Assembly: GCA_964023205.1 (NCBI GenBank) | Contig: OZ026835.1 | Span: 1,567,053-1,631,052 of the forward strand | Length of the DNA: 64,000 nt | Direction of reading: 5' to 3' | DNA from: Lutraria lutraria | Lineage: Eukaryota; Mollusca; Bivalvia; Venerida; Mactridae | In this document: one piece after another, positions 36,701 through 48,700 of the stretch | How positions within the stretch are numbered: position 1 is the first letter of the stretch | Layout of the letters: every line of letters begins with the position of its first letter | Notes under the pieces: generated by a model | What the model was told of the DNA's origin: nothing | Database searches by the model: none | Seen by the model: the letters and a program-made list of their open reading frames with translations, nothing else | Position numbers and translations under genes: made by a program

Positions 36701-39700
36701 ATAAAACATTTTAACTACGTTCCTTATCTTTAATGAGCATATAACTAGAAACATTTGTTTAGACTTTATTCCTTATAACAAAATATACAGAATAAAGACG
36801 TTATAGGGAATTTGAGGGTCATGAATAATAACTGGACCCTATCCGAATTTCACATTAAACTAATAAAGGTGTCATGGTCTGAGAACGTTAACTATATCAG
36901 TCTATCTGATACATGTAGGAATGTACCGAATGAACTTCATTATATGCACGTTCACTACAACTGTGTTGAACTGTATCAACGGTCTTTAGTGATATTAGAC
37001 ACGTGACTAACTGATGAATAAGTATTTCGGTATTATTATTCGCACTGATTTATCATGGAAGTGAACTTCAATGTATAGTTAATATAACGCCTTCTTTTAA
37101 ATGTTACCACCGATTTAATTCAAACGCATGAATTATTTCTTCTCACCAGTTTAAAAGTGTTATCAATTATTAACATTAACGGTTTGTCGATTATGTATAC
37201 GATGGTCATGAAGGTAAGCTAATTCTCTAAAATGCTATTAAGGTTTTCCACAAACTTCTTTATATACTGTGGAATCATCAATTTCGTTGGGGATTTAATT
37301 TCGTGGATTTCGTGGGTCGGCTCAAATTCCCTCGAATTTAAATGCAGAGATAAGGCATTTCTTTTCAAAAATCAAAATCCACGAATTCATGTCCCCACGA
37401 AATAGCCATTGTAGTAAAAACCACGAAAATTGAACCCAACAAAAATTAATGATTCCACAGTAATCAGTCCCGTTTAAGACAGTCAAAGGATGTTTAGCAT
37501 TGAGGTTTTCCCGTTTTTTCGTGATATATTCAGGCCATTTTAAGACAGTTAAAGGATTTTCTAGCATTAAGTTTTGCACTACAGGTAGCTGATGTCAGTG
37601 AAAACACAACGGAGGAAGATCTCCGGCAAACAGTCGCAGACATTCGAAACATTACTGAGCTAACTAATAAAAACACAGATACGACAGAAGAGAAATTAAC
37701 AGATGGAGAAATTTTTGTTTTATCCTCGTCATTAGATAGAATTGGAAGTTTGGTGCAAGATGATACAGCGTTTGTAACTGACGTTGTTGTTGATGTAAGT
37801 ATAGATGTTGTGAATTGTTACATAGTTTACAATGTCTCTAACAAGAAAACGAGAAGAAATTAAATGGTTAATTAAAAAACAACGCACTTTTTTCGTGTTT
37901 AAGGCCAAACATCTTAACAAGAATATGAAGTAATGAAGTTATTTTTTATAATTGTGTTGTTTAACGGCACAACCGACAGCTAGAGTCATTTCAGAGCCAC
38001 CAGAAGAGAGGAGACACAATAGAACCAGGAGAACCAGGCATTTATATCCCTACTCATGAACTCATCATTCGAATATTTTTTTCCCGGAATTTAATCTTGT
38101 CTGGTGTAAAGCAGTATACTAGTAACTTCTTTCTTGTGATTTTCTTAACACAGTATTTGACTTGGAAGTTGAGATGGGGACACTAATAAAACGTCCTTAC
38201 CACTAGGCCACCGATCAGCTAGAGGAAGATCGCATGAAATACAATTAATGTTCTTTCTATTACTCACGGGTTCGCAAAAAGTCATATTAAACCTGCCATG
38301 TTACTGCTTTGTTTAAAAGTATTATTTGCTTTGGTTTCAGGATTTTGTGGAATCAGCCAGTAACTTAATTGATAAAACTAATGCAGACAGTTGGAAATCA
38401 CTTCGTGAATCAGTAAGTTACACTGAGAACCTTTTGAAACAATTAGTTGGTAAAATGTAAATTCAATTACATCATAGCTGAGTAATTAGTTAGAATGCCG
38501 AAGCTACTGATTCTGAACTTCAAAAACGTACTAGTGACTATCCTTTAGGTAATGGTGTTGGATGTTACGTGACCTAAATTTTTACAGTGGGTAGGAAGGC
38601 ATTTTTTGGTTAAATTATACACTGCTCAGCATTTATAAACGGTCACCTATAGATTCTTGCGTATTTCATAAATAGTTATATGACACCATGAAATATTTCT
38701 ATTATACTGACGTACCTGGTATATTTCTTCAATTAGGTGTGTTGGATCTAAATATACATTGTATTTCAAATCATTTCATTGTAACCACATGGAAAGAGTC
38801 ATGTATCTATAAAATATATGACATATTCAAATGCATAGAATTAACCCCCGTATCCGATGTTAGCCAATGAGACAGCGCGCCCAAGTGTTGCTCTTTTCCA
38901 TAATATCCTGTTTCCGTAAAATAGTTCTACTTTCGGTTTTCGTTCGATGGGTCAGTATTTTCTCCACATGCATTTGCAATAATCTACCATCGATGTATGC
39001 GTTTTGTGCCTTTTTGACATTATATCTTTTTTATGTAATGAGTCGGTCGCGTAGCTGCAAAACCACCAATTTTTAAGGTTGGTCTTATGTAAAACAATAT
39101 GTTTCTATCGTTACAGGACAGTACAGGAGCTGAGAATTTATTAACGGCGGTTACCTCACTTGTTGAAGCTGTTGGTCAAACATTGAATGGAACTGAAAAG
39201 AAGACGGTTGTAAAGAAAAACTTAGGTGAGTAGTTTTGAAATATCTATAATCATGCAATCCATGTACATTATTTTACAGTTTATTTGTATTAGTCATTAG
39301 TTCTATTAATATAGGTATATTGGGTCTTCTCCAATAATATATGTTTTTACGAAAACGTTATACAATGGACTTTCTATTAAGAAAATGAAATTCATCTTCT
39401 AAACAAGATTTACATTTTCTTTCATGTACAATAAATTACTCTAGAACTGCAGAACTTATTTTATTGTTGAAACCTTCTAAAATGAATGTATATCCCTTAT
39501 CAAATGGCTATTCATGCTTCACCAATAGTTCATGAAGTATGCAAGAATAATACAAGAAAAAATCGACCTTTCATGAATTTCATTGGAAGGGTATTATGAT
39601 AAAGACTTCTTCTATATAGATGTTTATACTTGTATTAAAACAAAGGAAGTTTATCCAGTTTTAAGACTGAGGTAGGAAGCTCAGTATTTGTCGAAGAACT

Positions 39701-42700
39701 TTAACTAAACTTTGAAATTCTCTAAAAACGCATCAGATGTTCTTAATACCATTAATGGTATAGTGGGTAAACGTGGTTTTCTTGAAAGCGTGTATATTGT
39801 AACTCTTCAATGTTTCCCTCTCACAGCTGTTGAAGCACAGAAATATACCAACACTGATGTTGTGTTTCCCGTCCCACAACAAATAGACGTTGAAGCCAAG
39901 GACTTGGAGTGGGTGAAAGAAACCAGAAGTCAAATTCAATTAGAAACGGAATCGTTGCAAAGTAAAATTGATGAAGGTATATATATTTATATTTATGATA
40001 GTGAAACAATATTCATTGATTTAACAGAGCAGTCTTTATTTATATGACAAGGTGGTTGGGTTGATCGATTCCACTTTCAAGTGTTGTGAGGACAGCTAAA
40101 ATTTCACTTTATAATAAAATATATTAGTTATATATCAAACCTGTGTTGCCGGCCACAGCAGAAAAAGGCCACACTGTGAATGAAGGCCACTCTTTTAAGA
40201 AGCCTTCATTGATTGTTCAGAATGTAATGGCGTCCGGATAAGGGCCATTTGTCAATAAAGGCCACAATTTATCCTTCCCAGTGGTGACCTTTGTCTACAG
40301 GTTTGACTGGCGTAGAAACGGTTGATTAAACTGAAACATTGTTATCAAACGGTAAAAGATATGCATCGGCCGGGAATCGAACCCGGGCCGCCCGCGTGGC
40401 AGGCGAGCATTCTACCACTGAACCACCGATGCTTCACATTTGTTGTCACAAAAAAACTGCACTTATAGCCTGAGGTCCATCAACTCATATTGACAAGTAA
40501 CGTTGAAGTCACGTATTAAAATGTTTAACATCAATCATATTTGACATCAAAGCATTCCATGTAATCCACGCCCGTTTAACTCACAACGAGTGTAATTTAT
40601 CCTTCGACAAAAATGTTGTGAGGAACTTCCGTTCCTCGTTGTGAGCACTCATATTGTTTGTCAACAAGGTAAGTTTCCCCAATATTTTGAAGAATACAGG
40701 CCTTTGTTTAAAAATATCGAAATGCAGTAATTTGTTAGCTAGCTTTGGATTTTCCGAGTACGCACATGTAAATATATTGCCTGTTGGTGGACAATTTGAT
40801 GGTAAAATCGTTCGACAATAAACAACCACAATAAAAACAAGTTTTGTTCAGTAAAAGATTCTCCTGTTTGATAGGTACATGTATATAGTTATAATCAGAC
40901 ATTTTTGTAAATTTTCAGATAAATCCATATCATATGTTATTACTATGGTCATGTACAAAGACATTGCCGAGATCTTACCAAGCTCTGCTATACACAACAA
41001 AACAACCAGGTAAAATACATGTTAAGAAATTTCAGAAAATCTGAGAAAACTTATATGTTACTCATTGACCCAAAATACATTGAAATTTAAACATTTCGGT
41101 GAATATTTAAAAAATTGTCAAGCAATAAATGTCTTCCATTTTTCCATGGATAATGATGCTCGAGTTATCGGGTGTGGAGTTTCACATAAACATGTTTATA
41201 TTTGAATGCACTAAGCATAGAGTTAATGCTGCACTATTTCCTCACTGTACCAAATCCGTTTAACTGAATGCTACATCATTCCTTAATATAACGGTTTAAA
41301 AGAATAGTACCTAATTACATTTACTACAAAATAGTGATTGTAATAATTAAGCATGCTATATGTATTTCTGTTTACAGTTCAGTAAGTGACTATGATGAAA
41401 ATCAAATAAACGGACCAATCCTTGCAATGTCAATATCACCGAAAGAAAACACTCCTACCATATTTGATCCACCAATCAGTATTATATTCGAACACTTTGA
41501 GGTAAGTAACAAGTACAACAACTGGAATAATGAACACAACATCGTCAATAACATTAGCAACAGAAACAGTGTCTTTTATGAATAATAACAACATCGGTAA
41601 CATCAATAACAAGGTCATTGTCTATCAACAGACACAACATCAGCATCGTCAACAACAACACCATTGTCAATAATAACAACAACATCGTCAATAACATTAG
41701 CAATAACGACAGTGTGTATCATAAAACAACATCAGTAACATCAATAACGAGGTCATTGTCTATCAACAGAAATAACAATGGCGTCGTCAATAGCAACAAC
41801 AACAGCAACGTTGTCTCTATCAACAACAAGCATTGTCTCTATCAACAACAACCATTGTCTCTATCAACAGCAAAAACATTGTCTCTATCAACAGCAAAAA
41901 CATTGTCTCTATCAACAACGACAACAACAGCATCATCAATCGCCAGTTTGGCTGTATTTCGAATCGACACTGACATTGAGAATTTTCGATATTTTCAAGT
42001 CTTAGGTCAGAAAGATGGATTACATTGCACGATTGTAATTAACCTATTCAAAGGAATTCATGAAAGCATGATTTTTTTTGTACTTTTATGCACACTAAAT
42101 ATAAATAGTTCAAGAAGTATGAATAAATATTTTGACAGTTGGTTATGTAGCGTTATTTTATTTTCAGGGCAATCTATCTTCGCCCCTGTGTTCTTTCTGG
42201 AGATTCAACAAGTAAGTATTCATGTATAAGTTAAAGCTAAAAACCCCTACACACACAATGCGCAAATCTAATTAACATATTTATACGGTCAAACCTTTGA
42301 ACAAAGGCCACACTTGAGAATAATGACAGTTGGCTTTTTTGCGGAGGTCATTTTGTCCTAAATAATTTATTACTGTTGTTATAAAAACCTTTATTCACAG
42401 GGTGGCCTTTATTCGGAGTTAGCCGTTGTCTGTATCCCCACAAATACGAGGTACAACTCCACACATTTTGTGTGTACAACATTCATTCAATGTGACCGTG
42501 TTCATAAGTCATACGGTAATAATAAACCGTTTTCCTTGATGTCAAATAAGATTGATGTTAAACGTAAAGTCAATGCTACTTGTCAATTAGACTTGATGGA
42601 CCACAGGCGATAGATTCAGTTTTTTTGTTAAATAAAGTGTGAAGCATCGGTGGTTCAGTGGTAGAATGCTCGCCTGCCACGCGGGCGGCCCGGGTTCGAT

Positions 42701-45700
42701 TCCCGGCCGATGCACATCTTTTACCGTTTGGTAATATAAAGAATTAAATACATACTTCTCGCATAAGCATGGTTATGATAGTTTTTATTCCATTCTTTGA
42801 TTCCTGTCCTATTATAGAACGTATTGTCCATTGTTAGCAAGTTAAGAACTTTGCTTAGACATTAATGCATACCATCTTAGCTTAAAATGAATTATTTCTA
42901 AGGTACTATAGATGCATAATTCCAAAAAATATTGTAACAAATCGGAGTAGAGAGATTTTGAAAACGATACTAATGTTTCCATGTCAGAACATGATTTACC
43001 ATGATATCTTAATTAAAACAACCATATTTATTGAGTTTTTTCCGGAATTGAAGTCCACTGGAGTAGCCATATTTTTCCAAGATTAAAGGGAAAAGAACAT
43101 CCAAGTCAATGAAAATATTTAGTGAAGAAAAGCACACCGAAATGTTGATGAATGTTTTATTCCTTATTTGTAAATGTCACTTCTCTCAACATCTTTGTCC
43201 ATTACGATTACTTTAAACTATTTTTATTTTGTGTGTTTATCAAGGATTAATTAACCAATACTGTTAGAGAACTGCAGCATTGTACTTGTACTGCAAAATA
43301 ATATCATAATAAACAATTTTGACAATGAAAAAAATATATGCATATAAAATATGAGCGACATTCTATCATTGAAAAACTCCAGCAGGGCCGTGTCCGTCCG
43401 CCGTCGTTCAGTAGTTAGAGCGCGGTAAATCGGTGATCCGGGCTCGATTCCCAGTCCCTAGTTGAAGGGTTAGAATGTTGTCAATGAAAACTGGTAAATT
43501 GGCCGCCGTAAATAACTGAAAATATTTTAAAATCGACATCAACCTAAATAGATAAATTCACTGTCGCTAAACTTTGATGCATACATACATTTTTATTTTG
43601 CGTCCACGGTTTTAATTATCAAAGAAAAAAAATGTAAAATATCTATTATGTAAACATAGATTATTGAATTTTCTCAGATTCCTCTATTTTGCAGTAGATG
43701 AAAAATTAAAATTCGCCATAAATGTCGGTGCGGTTTTTCGAAAGTTGAAAATGAATGTAACAAGCAAATCCGTCGAATTGACATCCCGCCGAGTATTTTT
43801 ATCGGTGGTTAGCATGAAGGAAGCATAAATAAATGGTACGTTCTAGCATATATGCCTGTGCTGCAAATTCACTCAAGCCACATTACAGCAAGATACCTTT
43901 CAAATTATTGTAAGTAACAGCAAAAGTGACAAAGTTTATAAGGCTGATAATTTAGTCAAAATGCATGAAAGAGTTCTTGGATAAGAACACTCACTAATCA
44001 CGCTCTACCAAAATTTTAAGTTTCAAAGAAACAACTGCAAAACTTATGAAGTTGTTGTAAGTTTCAAAAAGGGTTACGGTCGGATGGACGGACGGTCGGA
44101 CGAGACGAGCGTTACGGCATTTTTTCTTCTATATTCCTTTATTATTTTTCAACCCTACAAGTGTATTTTATCAACCCCACAAACGCAATTTAAACCCCAC
44201 AATGACCGTTTGGACGAATGGAAACCCCATTAAGCTAACCCTGACTGTCATTCAATAAGGGCAGATCACTAGGAGAGTTTCAGTTTCTTAAGAATCGTAC
44301 ATATTCATATTTGAACACTTGAAGCTGTGTTATGTCGTACCAAAGGTGAATGACAGAGAAGTGACTGATGACAAACACTAAATTCATAACTACTTCTTGT
44401 TACATTGCTATCAATTTATTTACTTACCTACACCGCGGTACTTACATGTACACATGCCTGTTCTGTGTACAAATGAACATACTAAAATGAAACATCAAAG
44501 AAAAAATCTTGACAATTTCGTGGTGATTGGAATTTGTTAAACTGTTATTAATTTTATTGCGAAAACACGCTTGACATGTTTTATCCATGTTACATTTGTA
44601 ATTGACATGTTTAACACGTGCGGCATGTAATTGTAGTTACCTGTATGAACGCATGAACCGCACGGATATCAGACCATCTATCTTGTTTATTGCATTGTAC
44701 GTGAAGCATCGGTGGTTCAGTGGTAGAATGCTCGCCTGCCACGCGGGCGGCCCGGTTTCGATTCCCGGCCGATGCACGTCTTTTGAATTTCACCATTTTT
44801 TTTCTAATCAAAAAAGGCAAATAAGTAATATCGTACCTCACTTTCTCATCATATATTATGACAAATTTGTAATTGATGAATTTACAATTGAAACCCTCAA
44901 TTGTATAAAAAATAAAATAGTTTTGTTATATGACAATTAGCTGATTAGGTCGTGGTCCAGTGGGCTTGATTTATTACTGGGCGATCCAGGTTCGATTCCC
45001 GGTCGCGGCAGAAAATACCCTTTTTGAAATTTTGGATCAACCCTATTTTAGAAACAAAATGGTGAAATTAAAAGGATGCATCGGCCGGGAATCGAACCCG
45101 GCCGCCCGCGTGGCAGGCGAGCATTCTACCACTGAACCACCGATGCTTACGAAAAGAAATAAGAATCTATAACATAAATTAGAAAGCAGGTAAGTATGTT
45201 CATTGTAAGGAGCTAATCGAGACGAAAGATATGTTACCAAAATCACAGCATCGCCAAAAATGAGTTACGGGGTTGTAGAAATAAGCCGACGAATGGCCGA
45301 TATATTGTTTCCGGTTGGCTTTTGGTTAAACCATGTTTATATTTTTGGATGCATAAGTTCCTCGTTTACACTTACGTGATGTAAAATCTTATATCCGAAA
45401 AATTCATTCTACAGTTATGTTGAAAGTAAATTACACTTATTTTTTGTGAACAGTGGTAGCCAGGGTGCATGGTCCAGTGATGGCTGTTGGGTGAACTCAA
45501 CGAATGAAACAATTACAGTATGCCAGTGTAACCATCTGACAAACTTTGCTATCCTGATGAGTCCATTCAAAGAGGTAAGTATTGTTTTACAAATAATATT
45601 AAGTGCTCGCCCAACTTTCTTATTCAAACAGTGACAAGGATTTTTAAAATGTCTGGCTTTCTTACGTTAAAAGTGTATAAAACCGCTTTTCTAGCTCCTT

Positions 45701-48700
45701 ATTTTCGAAAGTCAGGGAGCCGTTCCATAGACATAACTAAGCTAGGATAACAAGGTTTTAAGTTTTACCAGATCTTGCAATCACTTGTCCATGCATGCAT
45801 ATATTAAATGTGTTTAGTCCTGTCAGATGTTTTAAGGATCTATTGTCAGCTGTTATAAGTAATTATGAAATGTATACCAGTATATAGATTTAGAAGTTAA
45901 GAAAATGTTTTATTAACAGGCACTTGATCTTTTTTCACAAAGGCCATTATTTGCTAAAGATTTTGTAGGGTAGGGCGACTTCGTAAATAGATTTCTTGAA
46001 AAGTCAAAATTAATTCGTGACATTATTATGCCATATTCTCGACACTTATGCTTCATCTGTTTCAGATGGGTTCCACATCAACAGTCCTCAGAATTATATC
46101 CATAGTAGGAATTGGCATTTCTATATGTTGTGTCATCATTACATTATTGGTTCATATATGTCTATGGAGGTATAAGCAAATTGTATACATTAAAAGTTAA
46201 CATGTACAGTGCAGCAACCTCTCCAGCACCAACCTTTCTTCAGCAACAACATCCCTTCAACAACATCATGATTTTTTCCCAAAGCACGATTTAATTATTA
46301 ATTTAACATCTCGAGAGCAAAATCCTCTCAACAACAACATAATGTTGTTACTTCCGAAGGATGTTGCTTTGGGGAGATTGCACCGTATAAGTTATTGCAT
46401 TTTAATTGAACATTTTAACATTGGAGATCGGAGTATAATAAAACCTCTATTATAATACCGTCAAGTATGGGACAAACATTTTGTGTCAGTATTTACGTGG
46501 TCTTATCATAAAGTCGAAATATTGAATAAATATAGTATCTTAGTCCTGAAATAGGAGGATGTTAAATAATAAAGTGGCCTTAACACGAAGATGGTATCTA
46601 AGCGAGGTTTTATTGTACATTGCCACGGTTTGTCAGTGATCTACGACATACTATCAGACACAATGATTCTGTATAATAGAATTAGATAGACAGTTCAGAA
46701 TAAAGATAAGAACAAATAAGTGCATTATATCAACTTCCCGATTGTGAACCAACGTATATAGTATTTACTTTCGTGAATACACACATAATTATAGTCACTC
46801 ATTTATGGCATTATCATGCAATACCCATCCGTGCTTGATTTACAAAAGTAATCTTTTTATTTGATATGTATCTTCAGACATGTGCGGAATGACAGAACAA
46901 CCATACTGATGAATTTATGTGTCGCACTTTTGTTTGCTTATATTATATTTCTCGGGGGTGTCGACAGAACAGAGAGCAAGGTAAAGTCAAATAAATACTT
47001 GAATTTAATACAAGCATTAACATGGTAACCCTTATCTATTATTATACATGTAGATAACAATATTTTATTATTTTATAAAAAAGGATATTTAACTTTCCTA
47101 GAACAGAAAGGTTCGTACGTGCCTTGTGAAAATGTTCCTTCAATAGCTACAGACAAGAAGTTTAAAAGAATTGCATTTTGTTAGCTTGCGCTGAACATGA
47201 ATGACGTTATAATAATTTTGCATAATGCCAAATACATTGTTCTATACTTTGCATAATGGTCGGAAGTTATAAACAGCGTAGGCGCAATAAAATGTTTGTT
47301 TCGGGTTATGCGACCTACATTATTTGTTTATCACGACCCTAGTTGGTCCTAAGGAACGGAATGTCCACTGTCTCATCGTTTTACTGTTCCTGCGTAATGC
47401 CAATAATATCAATAATAAATATCCAAACCCTAAACAACTCCCTATCCTATTTTAAGGAGCATATAAACAGAAACAAACCCCTTATTACGCTTTACATGTG
47501 TTTGCGCGAACTAAACATTTTCTTTATATTTTCAGACTGTTTGTGCTGTCATAGCTGGTTTCCTGCAGTATTTATACCTAGTTGTATTTTGTATAATGTT
47601 AGTGGAAGGTATAGAGGTCGCCATTGCTGTGTTATATGTGTTCAAAACAAAATCCAGGATAAAACTACTGCTGGTATCTGCTTGGGGTCAGTATCTCATT
47701 TTGTTTCTATAATTATGATACTCATATTTTTATATCGTGCTTTTTGTGCCTTATCTGTCTAGTTCCAGAACAAAACACATACGGTAAAACGAAAACGAAA
47801 ACAACAGAAAATAAGCACAGGTTAAGAAAGTTGATCAGAATATGTCAAGATAGTCAGTGTTACTAATAGGAGCGTGTTGTAACTAAAGTCAAACATGTAA
47901 ACAAAGGTCATCCTTGAGAAATGCAAAATGTGGTCTTTATTGACAGATGATCTCTATTCTGAGGTCATTTTGTTTTAGATTATCAAATATGTCTTTTTTA
48001 AAGGCTGGTCCTTTTTTAGCTGGCCCCTAAGTCATGGTTGACTGTATCTGAAATATTACATGTCTCAGTGTGTTTAGCTGGAGCAAAAACTGGCGAATAT
48101 TTTATGTAAATTCTGGAACTGCTCCTATTGCATGTATATACATGGTATATTTACCAGTACTAGTAAGCCCTTGCAAGTACTTCAGTGCTTCAGCGACCTC
48201 ACGAACAACAATATGTGCTCTATCAACTGAATTACTGCCTATGACATGTATGCATTTAGACAATTGCTATGCCTTATAGCAAATGTATGCTGAGCACAAA
48301 CCTATTTTCCACATATTGATGTCCTGACATTTTATTTCAGTTCTACCTGGAATCATAGTTGCCATATCTGCAGGAGTAACACAGGGGGGTGGCTATGGAA
48401 GTGATTTGTTGTAAGTTTTATGTTTGCCATGTAATGTAATTTTGTTCACTTAAATCCCAATAAGCTACATCCATAGTCCGTGGGCAAATGTTCTGGATTT
48501 GTAATCCGGGTTAGATTCCCGGTCGGGGCTGGCCTTGCCCTCCCATGAAATTTGGCGACGTCGATTTTCCTACACATTTGGCAAACTTACCGGTTCATAG
48601 CGGAAGAGTAAGTTAGTACTGGTTGGACTATATAGTCCAGGACAACTGATTTAAGTGAGCCGGTCTCCGTATATTACTGACAATGAAGTTATTACCGTAT

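Noticed and set aside
41618..42229. 203-aa open frame in the GPCR intron
   Set aside because: It is mostly a degenerate AAC/ACAACA microsatellite between a clear splice donor (41501) and acceptor (42167), with the next GPCR exon read in a defined frame.
44948..45010. A second functional tRNA species
   Set aside because: A and B boxes are present, but the arms do not form a full cloverleaf and the sequence resembles SINE heads elsewhere in the window.
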